A stretch of 64,000 nucleotides of DNA from Flavobacterium sp. LC2016-12 (GCF_015351595.1 NZ_JADKPT010000001.1:930001-994000), one strand, 5' to 3'; shown: positions 43,903 to 53,800, counted from the first letter of the stretch. Notes: a model not told the origin generated them from the letters alone. Numbers and translations are program-made.

Positions 43903-44688
43903 ATGAATCAACCATTAGCATATGTTCATCCTGGCGCTAAAATCGCTAAAAACGTTGTAATCGAGCCTTTTACAACAATTCACAATAATGTTGTTATTGG
44001 TGATGGTACCTGGATTGGTTCAAATGTGACCATTATGGAAGGTGCTCGAATTGGTAAAAATTGCAATATTTTTCCAGGGGCAGTAATTTCTGCAGTGCCA
44101 CAAGATTTAAAATTTGGCGGAGAAGATTCTCTTGCTATTATTGGAGATAATTGCACCATTAGAGAATGTGTTACTATAAATAGAGGTACAGTTGCATCTG
44201 GGCAAACTATTCTTGGAAACAACTGTCTTGTAATGGCATATGCTCACATCGCGCATGATTGCGAAATTGGAAACAATGCAATTATTGTAAATGGAGTTGC
44301 TTTGGCAGGTCACGTAGTTGTTGGAAATCATGCTGTAATTGGAGGTTTGGCGGCGATTCACCAATTTATTCATATTGGAGATCATGCTATGATTTCTGGT
44401 GGATCTTTGGTAAGAAAAGATGTTCCGCCTTATACAAAAGCTGCAAAAGAGCCGTTATCTTATGTTGGAATCAATTCAGTTGGTTTAAGAAGAAGAGGTT
44501 TTAGTACAGAAAAAATTAGAGAAATTCAGGAAATTTACCGAATTTTATATCAAAAGAATTACAATACAACTCAGGCTTTAAGTATTATTGAAGCAGAGAT
44601 GGAAGCTACTCCTGAGAGAGATGAGATTTTAGATTTTATCAGAAATTCATCAAGAGGAATCATGAAGGGTTATTCAGGAAATTATTAA
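43903..44688 (+). CDS. lpxA: UDP-N-acetylglucosamine O-acyltransferase LpxA
   Basis: The 261-residue protein is a hexapeptide left-handed beta-helix (about residues 1-190) with a helical C-terminal domain. Key LpxA phrases are the active-site His region LVMAYAHIAHDCEIG, NGVALAGHV, and HQFIHIGDHAMISGGS. It adds the first 3-hydroxyacyl chain to UDP-GlcNAc in lipid A synthesis. The order lpxD, lpxC/fabZ, lpxA is the usual Bacteroidetes arrangement. A possible internal promoter box (TACGTTTG) is at 43851-43858, so it may also be made separately. Confidence 0.97.
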   Translation: MNQPLAYVHPGAKIAKNVVIEPFTTIHNNVVIGDGTWIGSNVTIMEGARIGKNCNIFPGAVISAVPQDLKFGGEDSLAIIGDNCTIRECVTINRGTVASGQTILGNNCLVMAYAHIAHDCEIGNNAIIVNGVALAGHVVVGNHAVIGGLAAIHQFIHIGDHAMISGGSLVRKDVPPYTKAAKEPLSYVGINSVGLRRRGFSTEKIREIQEIYRILYQKNYNTTQALSIIEAEMEATPERDEILDFIRNSSRGIMKGYSGNY

Positions 44689-44692
44689 TTTT

Positions 44693-44819
44693 AGAGTTTA
44701 GATTTCTGATTTTAGATTTCTAACTCCATAATTAAAACTCAAATAAAATATAAAAAATAATAAAATGTAGATTGTTAATTCCTTGGGAATCTAAATTCTA
44801 CATTCTAAATTCTAAAATT
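44693..44819. repeat. TTTAGATT / AATCTAAA word repeats
   Basis: The spacer between lpxA and efp holds TTTAGAGTTTAGATT words on the left (44693-44730) and reverse-orientation AATCTAAATTCTACATTC words on the right (44788-44817). These make an imperfect hairpin across the spacer. The words are shared with the spacers at 5.66, 15.03 and 20.55 kb. Confidence 0.6.
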
Positions 44820-44828
44820 AAAAAAAAA

Positions 44829-45395
44829 ATGGCATCTACATCAGATATTAGAAATGGATTGTGTATTAAATTCAATCACGATATTTATAAAATCGTTGAA
44901 TTTCTTCACGTAAAACCTGGAAAAGGTCCTGCATTCGTAAGAACAAAATTGAGAAGTTTGACTACAGGAAGAGTATTAGATAATACATTTTCTGCTGGAC
45001 ATAAAATTGACGATGTGCGTGTAGAAACGCATAATTACCAGTTTCTATATGCTGAAGGAGATGAATTTCATTTTATGAATACAGAATCTTTTGAGCAAAT
45101 TTCTTTAAATAAAAATATTTTAGATGCTCCGGGATTGTTAAAAGAAGGTACAAGTGTAATGGTTCAGGTAAACACTGAAACTGATTTGCCTTTATCTGTA
45201 GATATGCCATCTTCTGTAATTCTTGAAGTTACTTATGCAGAGCCGGGAGTAAAAGGAAATACAGCGACTAATGCTACAAAATCTGCTACGGTAGAAACTG
45301 GAGCATCAGTAAACGTTCCGTTATTTATCAACGAAGGTGATAAAATTAAAATTGATACTGCTTCAGGTTCTTACATGGAGCGCGTAAAAGAGTAA
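44829..45395 (+). CDS. efp: Translation elongation factor P
   Basis: The start chosen is ATG at 44829, giving MASTSDIRNGLCIKF (188 residues); upstream in-frame codons lie within repeat sequence. The KOW-like domain I carries the modification-loop lysine K32 in VKPGKGPAF, and two OB domains follow (domain III ends with FINEGDKIKIDTASGSYMERVKE). EF-P rescues ribosomes stalled on polyproline. The lysine loop has the GKG context that takes modification in other bacteria, but no EpmA/EarP gene is present here. Its presence in the lpx cluster is a recurrent Bacteroidetes arrangement. Confidence 0.96.
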   Translation: MASTSDIRNGLCIKFNHDIYKIVEFLHVKPGKGPAFVRTKLRSLTTGRVLDNTFSAGHKIDDVRVETHNYQFLYAEGDEFHFMNTESFEQISLNKNILDAPGLLKEGTSVMVQVNTETDLPLSVDMPSSVILEVTYAEPGVKGNTATNATKSATVETGASVNVPLFINEGDKIKIDTASGSYMERVKE

Positions 45396-45466
45396 TTTTT
45401 AATTGGATAATTTGTCAATGAGTCAATTAGGAAATTGATGCATAAGCAGAAATTGAAAAATTTTTA

Positions 45467-45524
45467 TTTTCTAATTGACACATTTTCTAATTGACACATT
45501 CTCTAATTGACAAATTTTCTAATT
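45467..45524. repeat. 16-bp tandem repeat, three and a half copies
   Basis: TTTTCTAATTGACACA occurs exactly at 45467-45482 and 45483-45498, then with three changes at 45499-45514, then a partial copy to 45524. The reverse-orientation word lies about 40 bp upstream (around 45421-45430). The unit is the same word as the right arm of the hairpin at 15830-15849, 30 kb away. It ends just before the second lpxD-like gene's start. Confidence 0.92.
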
Positions 45525-45531
45525 AAAATAT

Positions 45532-46461
45532 ATGAAATTTCCAAAGAGTCATTCTTTACAAGAAATTGCAAATTTGCTTAATTGCGAATTTATTGGTGAC
45601 CAAAATTTTCCAGTTTTAGGCATGAACGAAATACATGTCGTTGAACCAGGAGATATTGTTTTTGTTGACCATCCTAAATATTATGACAAGGCTTTGCAAT
45701 CGGCTGCGACTATTGTTTTAATTAACAAAAAAGTAGATTGCCCGGAAGGTAAAGCTCTTTTAATTTCTGATGATCCTTTCAGAGATTTTAATACCCTAAC
45801 CAAACACTTCAAACCTTTTCAATTTGCAAATGTATCTATTTCTACATCTGCAGAAATTGGTGAAGGAACTGTAATTCAGCCAAATACTTTTATTGGTAAC
45901 CATGTCAAAATTGGTAAAAACTGTTTGATACATTCCAATGTTTCTATTTACGATCATACCGTAATTGGAGATAATGTAATTATTCATGCGGGAACAATTT
46001 TGGGTGCGGATGCTTTTTACTACAAAAAACGTGCAGACGGATTTGATCAGTTAATTTCTGGAGGACGTGTTGTTATTGAAGATAATGTTGGTATTGGTGC
46101 ACTTTGTACGATTGACAAAGGTGTTACAGGGGATACAACAATTGGTGAAGGAACAAAAATTGATAATCAGGTTCATGTTGGACATGATACTGTTATTGGA
46201 AAAAAATGCTTAATAGCGTCACAGACCGGTATTGCAGGTTGTGTTATTATTGAAGATGAAGTTACGCTTTGGGGACAGGTTGGAACAACTAGTGGTATCA
46301 CAATAGGAGCGAAGGCTGTTATTATGGGACAAACTGGGGTTACTAAGTCAGTTGAAGGTGGAAAATCTTATTTTGGCACTCCAATCGAAGAATCAAGAGA
46401 AAAGTTAAAACAATTAGCCAATATCAAAAAGATTCCTGAAATTCTAAATAAATTGAAGTAA
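45532..46461 (+). CDS. LpxD-like N-acyltransferase, second paralogue
   Basis: The 309-residue protein has a shortened LpxD-type N-terminal domain (about residues 1-95: DIVFVDHPKYYDKALQ) and a hexapeptide beta-helix (about 100-285) with VHVGHDTVIG at the active-site position. It is clearly related to the lpxD product 3 kb upstream but about 40 residues shorter and diverged. A second LpxD-type enzyme could act on a different acyl chain or a different nucleotide sugar. Family annotation is safe; the exact substrate is not. The NTF2-like gene follows 1 bp after its stop. Confidence 0.88.
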   Translation: MKFPKSHSLQEIANLLNCEFIGDQNFPVLGMNEIHVVEPGDIVFVDHPKYYDKALQSAATIVLINKKVDCPEGKALLISDDPFRDFNTLTKHFKPFQFANVSISTSAEIGEGTVIQPNTFIGNHVKIGKNCLIHSNVSIYDHTVIGDNVIIHAGTILGADAFYYKKRADGFDQLISGGRVVIEDNVGIGALCTIDKGVTGDTTIGEGTKIDNQVHVGHDTVIGKKCLIASQTGIAGCVIIEDEVTLWGQVGTTSGITIGAKAVIMGQTGVTKSVEGGKSYFGTPIEESREKLKQLANIKKIPEILNKLK

Positions 46462-46462
46462 T

Positions 46463-46825
46463 ATGTCTATAAAAGAATTTGTTCAAAAATTTTATAAGTC
46501 GGATGCCTTAATTGATAGTGAAATCCTTAAAACGTACTTACATCCGGATATTATTGTGGAATGGAATAGCAGTAAAGGATTAATTCAGATGAATTACGAT
46601 TCTATGGTGGGTATGGCCAATGAACTTAGTCGTGCTTATGTGCGTTCTAAAGTCAGAATTAGTCATATTATTGCCGAAGATGATCTGGTATCAATACGGT
46701 ATTCTCATTTTGTGAAAACGATTGAAAACCCTAGAGAAGAGATGTTATTAGCCCATTTTTCTACAATATGGCAAATTAAGGATGATAAATTGTACCGTGG
46801 TTATCAAATGAGTCAATTTTCTTAA
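46463..46825 (+). CDS. NTF2-like (SnoaL fold) small protein
   Basis: The 120-residue protein begins MSIKEFVQKFYKSDALID and follows the pattern of an NTF2-like alpha+beta cone. After the N-terminal helices come the strands YLHPDIIVEWNSSKG, IIAEDDLVSIRYSHFV and HFSTIWQIKDDKLYRGYQMSQ. Such proteins often bind small molecules or act as isomerases, but none of the catalytic residues of a named enzyme is evident. Its start is 1 bp after the LpxD-like stop, so the two should be cotranslated and may be linked in function. Confidence 0.8.
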   Translation: MSIKEFVQKFYKSDALIDSEILKTYLHPDIIVEWNSSKGLIQMNYDSMVGMANELSRAYVRSKVRISHIIAEDDLVSIRYSHFVKTIENPREEMLLAHFSTIWQIKDDKLYRGYQMSQFS

Positions 46826-46909
46826 TTTTTTTGAAGACAAAAAGATTAAAATACATTACAAAACCTTACTTTTGCATCACAATTTTAAAAACTACATAAA
46901 ATATATATC

Positions 46910-47782
46910 ATGAGTGTTTTAGTTAATAAAGATTCCAAAATAATTGTTCAAGGATTTACAGGAAGCGAAGGAACTTTCCACGCTTCTCAAATGATTGAGT
47001 ACGGTACTAATGTTGTTGGTGGTGTAACTCCAGGTAAAGGAGGAACTAGCCATTTAGATCGTCCGGTTTTTAACACAGTAAAAGATGCTGTTGATCAAGC
47101 TGGAGCTGATACATCTATCATTTTTGTACCACCAGCTTTTGCTGCTGATGCAATTATGGAAGCTGCTGATGCTGGAATTAAAGTAATTATTGCTATTACA
47201 GAAGGAATTCCTGTAGCAGATATGATTAAAGCAAATAATTATGTTAAAGAAAGAAATTCTAGATTAATCGGGCCAAACTGTCCAGGTATTATTACTCCGG
47301 GAGAAGCTAAAGTTGGTATTATGCCAGGTTTTGTTTTCAAAAAAGGAACAGTTGGTATCGTTTCTAAATCAGGAACTTTAACTTACGAAGCTGCTGATCA
47401 GGTTGTAAAACAAGGATTAGGAATCACTACAGCTATCGGAATTGGTGGAGATCCAATTATTGGAACTACTACTAAAGAAGCTGTTGAATTGTTAATGAAT
47501 GATCCAGAAACTGAAATTATCATCATGATTGGTGAAATTGGAGGTCAATTAGAAGCTGATGCTGCTAAATGGGTTAGAGCTGATGGTAACCGTAAACCAG
47601 TTGTTGGTTTTATCGCTGGAGAAACCGCTCCTGCTGGTAGAACAATGGGGCACGCAGGTGCTATTGTAGGTGGATCTGATGATACAGCTGCAGCTAAAAA
47701 ACAAATTATGAGAGACAACGGAATTCATGTTGTTGATTCACCAGCTGAAATTGGTAAAAAAGTAAAAGAAGTACTTGGATAA
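46910..47782 (+). CDS. sucD: Succinyl-CoA synthetase alpha subunit
   Basis: The 290-residue protein has the CoA-binding Rossmann N-terminus ([23 protein letters not shown], about residues 11-33), the [12 protein letters not shown] segment and the phospho-histidine loop GHAGAIVGG near residue 245. The enzyme makes ATP or GTP from succinyl-CoA in the TCA cycle. The beta subunit gene (sucC) is not in the window, so the two are unlinked here. A TACTTTTG box is at 46867-46874. A strong hairpin terminator follows the gene. Confidence 0.96.
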   Translation: MSVLVNKDSKIIVQGFTGSEGTFHASQMIEYGTNVVGGVTPGKGGTSHLDRPVFNTVKDAVDQAGADTSIIFVPPAFAADAIMEAADAGIKVIIAITEGIPVADMIKANNYVKERNSRLIGPNCPGIITPGEAKVGIMPGFVFKKGTVGIVSKSGTLTYEAADQVVKQGLGITTAIGIGGDPIIGTTTKEAVELLMNDPETEIIIMIGEIGGQLEADAAKWVRADGNRKPVVGFIAGETAPAGRTMGHAGAIVGGSDDTAAAKKQIMRDNGIHVVDSPAEIGKKVKEVLG

Positions 47783-47811
47783 TCTCCAATATTCAAAATA
47801 AAAAATTCCAA

Positions 47812-47844
47812 AAAAAAGTCTCAATATTGTGTTGAGACTTTTTT
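47812..47844 (+). terminator. Intrinsic terminator after sucD
   Basis: A 13-bp perfect stem (AAAAAAGTCTCAA, 47812-47824; reverse complement at 47832-47844) has a 7-base loop and ends in a T-run. The A-run on the opposite side makes it bidirectional. Confidence 0.9.
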
Positions 47845-47935
47845 ACATTTTTAAAATAATTGGAAGTATAATTAAAAACTTGGCAACTTAAACCCGATAA
47901 CCATCAGGACATCTAAGAAGCTTAAAATAAGAAAA

Positions 47936-48364
47936 ATGAGTAAAGATTTAAAAAAGTTTAAAGTAAGCAACAGTTTTACTTTTACAATCGAAGATAGTTT
48001 AGAACAAGTTTGTAACGCTCCGGAAGGAAGTGCAGGAATTTTTGTTGTTTATGCTGTTGAAGGTGATGCAAAAGAATTGATAATGGTTGCTTCTACAGGA
48101 ACTGTTCAGAATGATGGAACTTTAAAAAGTAAAAATGGTGGTTTATATGATAAAATCGTAAACGGTCATCAATTTGCTAAAACAGGAAGAAAATATTCTT
48201 GGCCAGCACAAATGAAATTAGAGAGCATTGATGCTTTAGAGGTTGTTTGGTATGAGACATTTAACGGAGATGTAAAAGCTATCCCGACTGCTGTTGAAGG
48301 GCAGGTTTTACAGAATTTCTTAGATGAGAATGCAAAATTACCAAGATGGAATGTAGCTTTCTAA
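47936..48364 (+). CDS. Small protein resembling a degenerate GIY-YIG domain
   Basis: The 142-residue protein contains GIFVVYA (34-40), LIMVASTG (48-55), LYDKI (70-74) and a late Glu (E121) in AVEGQVLQNFL. It ends LPRWN. The spacing and phrases resemble the GIY-YIG nuclease core (GIY...YIG, then Arg, then Glu). However, GIY is GIF, YIG is VAS, and the catalytic Arg position is Lys73. If the resemblance is right it should have lost nuclease activity. No function is known and there is no nuclease or mobile-element neighbour. It stands alone between two terminators. Confidence 0.55.
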   Translation: MSKDLKKFKVSNSFTFTIEDSLEQVCNAPEGSAGIFVVYAVEGDAKELIMVASTGTVQNDGTLKSKNGGLYDKIVNGHQFAKTGRKYSWPAQMKLESIDALEVVWYETFNGDVKAIPTAVEGQVLQNFLDENAKLPRWNVAF

Positions 48365-48751
48365 AGAACTAATTCTAAAATAGAATTTTAGTGAGAGCCT
48401 TGTTGAATTAGCAAGGCTTTTTTTATTGTTTTTAAGTCTAAAAAAATCTTTAAGCTGCTTACTAACTGCACTATTTTTTTTAGTATTACGCTTGAAGTTT
48501 TGCGCAATAAAATCTTACTTTTTTATTTTTAACTAAAATAAAAATATTTTTTTTTAATAGTTTCTCTTGTCAGCTAAATCAGTTAATACAGCGTTTTTTA
48601 ACATTAAGAAAGTGTTTCTTTTATGTAAAAAAATTGGGATTTAAATATTTGCTTTTCTATATTTATCGCACAAAATGAAAGAATAATGTTAAAAAAATAC
48701 ATTCCTAACATTATGTAAAAATCCTTTTTTTGAAGCTACCCAAATTAAACC
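48365..48751. other. AT-rich gap upstream of the ECF sigma gene
   Basis: After the terminator at 48396-48426 there is about 325 bp with no reading frame of coding character. It holds a short A/T hairpin (TTTTTATTTT paired with AAAATAAAAA over a 5-base loop) near 48520-48545. The promoter of the sigma factor must lie here, but no convincing TAnnTTTG box with a -33 partner is seen. Confidence 0.6.
48396..48426 (+). terminator. Intrinsic terminator after the GIY-YIG-like gene
   Basis: A 7-bp stem AGCCTTG (48396-48402) and CAAGGCT (48412-48418) with a 9-base loop is followed by a run of T. Confidence 0.85.
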
Positions 48752-49363
48752 ATGAAGACCGCAATTTTACCATTCAATAGTTTTGACGATAATACACTTT
48801 GGAACAATCTAAAAGAAGGTGATGAAAAATCATTTTCTATGTTATTTGAAAGATATTACGCAGATTTGGTTCGTTATGGTAATTCGCTTTCTTCCTATGA
48901 AGAGAAAGTCCAGGATTGTGTTCAGGATGTGTTTACAGATATTTGGGTTTACCGTTCTTCATTGCAAGGTTCTGTTGTGGTAAAAGCCTATTTGTTATCT
49001 AGTGTAAGAAAGAGGATTGCCCGATTGTTTGAGAGAGATCATATTTTCCGTAAGACTACAAGTACAGATTCTATTGCCTTTTTATTAGAGTTTTCTGTTG
49101 AACATGAACTTATTGATGATGATTATGCGACAAAAGAAAAAGTAGTTCATTTAAATAAATTATTGAATGAATTGCCTTCTCGTCAAAAAGAAGCACTATA
49201 CCTTCGTTATCATCAAGGATTAACTGTTGAACAAATTGCTGAAATGCTAGATGTTAATTATCAGTCAGCAAGTAATTTGTTACACCGCGGCTTACTTAAC
49301 CTTCGCAAAGAATGGAAAGGGGCTTTTTCGTTATTTCTGTTACTATCTTCAAGCAGTTTTTAA
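48752..49363 (+). CDS. ECF-type RNA polymerase sigma factor (FecI-like)
   Basis: The 203-residue protein has sigma region 2 at about residues 28-95 (FSMLFERYYADLVRYGNSL, VQDCVQDVFTDIWVYR) and region 4 at about 135-185 (LPSRQKEALYLRYHQGLTVEQIAEMLDVNYQSASNLLHRGL). The lack of region 3 marks an ECF sigma. The FecR-like anti-sigma gene follows after 89 bp, then an STN-bearing TonB receptor. By family precedent, receptor occupancy releases the sigma to transcribe the receptor operon. The C-terminal tail ends in a hydrophobic serine-rich segment (FSLFLLLSSSSF). Confidence 0.93.
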   Translation: MKTAILPFNSFDDNTLWNNLKEGDEKSFSMLFERYYADLVRYGNSLSSYEEKVQDCVQDVFTDIWVYRSSLQGSVVVKAYLLSSVRKRIARLFERDHIFRKTTSTDSIAFLLEFSVEHELIDDDYATKEKVVHLNKLLNELPSRQKEALYLRYHQGLTVEQIAEMLDVNYQSASNLLHRGLLNLRKEWKGAFSLFLLLSSSSF

Positions 49364-49452
49364 TTTTATTTCAAAAAAATCAAAAATAATCAAAATTTGG
49401 TGAGTATAGAAGAAGAGTTCTGTCCTCTATGTTTTTGTAACCTCATTTTTAG

Positions 49453-50565
49453 ATGCAAAAACGTAATACATATACCGAAATAGAAGACTTTTTGTCTGAT
49501 GAATCATTCCAGTCGTGGATTTTATTAAAAATTGACGTCGATGGTTGGGAAGAATGGACCTTAGAAAATCGCCAGCGCGCAAAGTTAGTTGAAGATGCCA
49601 GACATTTTTTATTGGCAATGAAAGTACCGGAAGCGAATTTATCTTCCTCTGATATTCATAAGGCGTTACAAGCGACCTGGCTTAAAATTGAAGAAAAAGA
49701 AAATCAAATCAATTTTATTGAAAACTCAAGAGATAATTTCTTTAGGAAATATTTTCTTAGCGGAATTGCTGCAAGTATATTCTTTTGTTTAATGTCGGTT
49801 TGGTTTTATAAAAATCATATCAGCAGAGACAATGTTGTTACTTATAAAGAATTGATTGATGAAAATAGTGAAGGCTTAGTCGAACAAACTAATAATTCAA
49901 GTAAACCTCAGATTATCACATTGTCTGATGGCAGTTCAGTCTTACTGCAACCTAATAGTAAATTAAGTTACCCTAAAATCTTTACCGGAAACGAAAGAAA
50001 GGTTTATTTATCCGGCGAAGGTTTCTTTGAAATTAGTAAAAATCCAAAAAAGCCTTTTTATGTTTATGCAAACGAGATCGTTACAAAGGTAGTTGGAACT
50101 AGTTTTCGAGTAAAAGCTTATTCTGATCAGCCAGATGTTGAAGTTCTTGTTCGCACCGGTAAAGTGAAGGTTAGATCAAATGATCTGGTGGCTAAATCAG
50201 ATCAACAGGAAGTCGTTTTGCTTCCTAATCAGGCACTTCGTTTTTTACGTAGTGATTTAAAATTCAATAAAATAACAAATATTACTGAAGATGAAGCATT
50301 AGTGCGTAATGTTGGTAATATTGAGCAATTAAGTTTTGAATTTACTGATATCCCCGTATCTCAAATTTTTGAGACAATCGAGCAGGCCTATTTAGTTGAT
50401 ATCGATTATCCGAAGCATAGGCTAAAGGATTGTCATCTTACGACCTCGCTAAGTGATCAGCCGTTAACGGAGAAATTAAAAATTATTTGTAAAAGTATTG
50501 GTACAAATACCAATTTCGAAATGAACGGAAACCAAATAACGATAACATCTGAAGGTTGTAATTAA
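49453..50565 (+). CDS. FecR-family anti-sigma/sensor protein
   Basis: The 370-residue protein has a cytoplasmic N-terminal part (about residues 1-90), one TM helix (about 95-117, FLSGIAASIFFCLMSVWFY), and a periplasmic FecR domain (about 155-265: ITLSDGSSVLLQPNSKLSYP, VVGTSFRVKAY). A C-terminal DUF4974-type domain (about 295-365, DIPVSQIFETIEQAYLVDIDYP) completes it. It should hold the ECF sigma at the membrane and read the STN domain of the SusC-like receptor. The gene order sigma, FecR, STN-receptor supports this. Confidence 0.93.
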   Translation: MQKRNTYTEIEDFLSDESFQSWILLKIDVDGWEEWTLENRQRAKLVEDARHFLLAMKVPEANLSSSDIHKALQATWLKIEEKENQINFIENSRDNFFRKYFLSGIAASIFFCLMSVWFYKNHISRDNVVTYKELIDENSEGLVEQTNNSSKPQIITLSDGSSVLLQPNSKLSYPKIFTGNERKVYLSGEGFFEISKNPKKPFYVYANEIVTKVVGTSFRVKAYSDQPDVEVLVRTGKVKVRSNDLVAKSDQQEVVLLPNQALRFLRSDLKFNKITNITEDEALVRNVGNIEQLSFEFTDIPVSQIFETIEQAYLVDIDYPKHRLKDCHLTTSLSDQPLTEKLKIICKSIGTNTNFEMNGNQITITSEGCN

Positions 50566-50682
50566 TGTCATCTTTATAGCTGTAACTATTTAAAGAGACT
50601 TTTAAAGCCTGTATAAAAAGTAAAAATCAACCAAAAACCAAACTAACATTTAATGCCTATGTAAAAACAGTATGCATAAAAA

Positions 50683-50715
50683 AAGTGCCGAAATGCTGTA
50701 ACATTATCGACACTT
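50683..50715. promoter_or_regulatory. Hairpin upstream of the SusC gene
   Basis: AAGTGCCGA (50683-50691) pairs with TCGACACTT (50707-50715) with one mismatch over a 15-base loop, 88 bp before the SusC start. It is preceded by an A-run and could be a leader or attenuator structure or a binding site. Its role is not known. It lies in a 237-bp spacer with no gene. Confidence 0.45.
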
Positions 50716-50802
50716 ATAAAATTGAATTCCTCTCTGTAAAGAGTAATTCAGTACGTTTCTTAGAATACACGCGAACAGTATTAATCAAAACAAACCAAAA
50801 TT

Positions 50803-53800
50803 ATGAAAAAACCAGTTGTTAAACAACGATTACTCCATCGAATCATGAAAATAACGCTATTTCAGTTTGTCTTAGCACTTGTGTTTTCAAGTGTTACTAT
50901 GGCAAACAGTGTAAATGGGCAAAGAAAACTAGATACAAAAGTCACAATTACAGTTGCAAATTTAACTTTAGACAATGCATTATCTAAAATAGAAAAATCG
51001 GCACATGTAAAATTTTCGTATAATTCAAGATTGCCACAATTAAATCAAAAGGTTAGTATTCAGGCAAATGAGGAAACTTTATCAAGTGTTCTTAACCGAA
51101 TTTTAGTGCCTTTCAATATTACTTACTCAGAAGTTAGTAATCAGATTATTTTGCAAAAAAATGCGAGTTCAGATCCATTTTCAAATGCAGCTAATCATGA
51201 TTCGCTTTTTGAAATATTAACCGGTCCTATTATTAAGGGAAAAATAACAGATGAAACTGGAAGTCCGTTGCCTGGGGCAACAGTTATGGCAAAAGGAACT
51301 AAAATTGCGGTTTTGACCGATTTTGATGGTAATTTTTCTATTGAAATGCCGGCTAATAGTACCGTAATTGTGATTTCTTATGTTGGAATGGAAACTAGAG
51401 AAGTTGGAATCTCTAACACAAATCCAACAATAGTTTTAAATGAATTAGGTCAAAATTTGAAGGAAGTTGTCGTGACTACTGGTTACGAAAAAACCTCTAA
51501 AAGAACATTTACAGGAGCTATCAGTAAAATCTCAGGAACTGAATTGAAGGTTGATGGGGTTGTTGATGTAAGTAGAATGATTGAAGGTAAAGCAGCGGGG
51601 GTTACTGTACAAAATGTCACAGGAACTTTTGGTACGGCACCTAAAATTACAGTTCGTGGATCTTCTTCTATTTTTGGCGACACAAAACCTTTATGGGTAA
51701 TTGATGGAGTTGTGCAGGAAGATATTATCAATATGTCATTTGCAGATTTAGCATCTGGAAACTCAGAAACATTATTGAGTTCATCTGTTGCAGGTTTAAA
51801 TGCTAATGATATCCAAAGTATTGAAATTCTTAAAGATGCATCGGCTACCTCAATCTATGGTTCAAGATCATTAAATGGAGTTGTAGTTGTAACAACAAAG
51901 CAGGGTCGTAGGGATTCACCTTTAAAAATATCATATGGTTTAGAGCAAACTGTTAGAACCGTTCCAAACTACAGCCAGTATGATATTTTAAATTCTCAGG
52001 AATCGATGAGTATTTTTAAGGAAATGGAAGCTAAAGGATACCTTGATTTGCCTTCAACTGTAAATGGAAGATATGGTGGAGCATATAACATTTTGGGAAG
52101 AGCAATAAACACATATAACCCTGAAACAGGAGGTTATTTAGTAAATAACGATCCTGTAAGCCGCAATAATTTCCTGAGAAAATATGAAATGGCAAATACA
52201 GATTGGTTTAGTGTATTATTTAGACCATCAATTACACAGAATCACTCTTTAAGTTTCTCTGGTGGAGGAAAAAACAATACATTTTATGCTTCATTAGGTT
52301 ATTATACAGATCCGGGATGGACGATTGCCGATGATGTAAAACAAATTTCAAGTAACATCAAAGGTACATTTTATGTAAATGATAAATTGAATATTACCTT
52401 ATCTACACTAGCGTCTATTCGAGATCAGGGAGCCCCGGGAAGTTATGAAAGCGAGAAAGATGTTGTTTTTGGTAAAGTAACTCGTGATTTTGATATTAAT
52501 CCATTTAATTATGTATTAAATACAAGTAGAACCTTGCGTCCATACGACGAAAATGGTAACCTGGAATATTACAGAAATAACTGGGCAAAAATGAATATTG
52601 TTAACGAATTGGCCAACAATTATATGGAAATTGAGGTAAAAGATATTCGTTTTCAATTGGATTTAGATTACAAAATATCACCGCAATTAACTTATAATTT
52701 AACAGGCTCAGCTCGTTATGCAAACACAAGTCGTGAACATAAAATATTAGAAGGTTCAAACGTTGTTGGAGCTTACAAAGCCGGAACACCAGATGGTGAA
52801 GATGGAGTTAATACTCTTGTTAGAAATGATAATATCTTTTTGTACCAGGATCCTAACGATTTAAATGCCCCAAAAGTTTCTGTCTTGCCAAACGGAGGTT
52901 TCTTAAGAAAATTCACTAACGACATGACATCTTATAACTTAAGAAATAGTATTAACTACAGAAATACATTCAGCGATAAACATGAAGTAGAAGGCTTGTT
53001 TGGAACTGAGATGAGAGTAGTTGACAGGTCAAGCGATAATTTTACGGCTGCAGGTCTACAATACGATAGAGGATTGACAGCATTTACAGACCCAAGAATA
53101 ATTGAAAAAATAATTAATGGGGGAGATTCATATTATGGTTTTAATGAAGAAAAAGAAAGAACGGTTGGTTTCTTCGGGAAAGTAGGTTATACTTACGATC
53201 GTCGTTATACAGCTTCTCTTACAGGGCGTTATGATGGATCAAACAGACAAGGAAATAGTGACTCATCAAGATGGCTTCCAACCTATACTTTTAGTGGAAA
53301 ATGGAATGTAGCTGAAGAAAAATTCATGAAAAACGTGGAGTCTGTAAATACTTTGGCATTAAGAGCTTCTTATGGTTTGACTGCTACAGCAGGTCCTGCA
53401 ACAAACTCTTTGGCAATCTACAAAAGTGCTGTCACAGATCGTTTCAATCTTGATGACAGAGAAACTGCGATTAGAATTGAAGAATTACAAAACAGTGACC
53501 TAACGTGGGAAAAACAGTTCGAAACTAACATCGGAGTTGATCTTGGAATGTTTAACAATAGAGTTCAATTTACTACAGATGTTTATCGTCGTAAGGCATT
53601 TGACCTAGTTGACTATGTAATTACTTCAGGAATTGGTGGTCAAAGAATTAGACAAGGAAATAATGCCGATATGGAAACTAAAGGTTTAGAGGTTGCATTT
53701 ACCACTAAAAACTTTGATAATAAGGACTTTAAATGGTCTACAACACTTAATTTTTCAGTTTATAACCAAGAAATCACAAGACTTGAAAATACACCAACAG

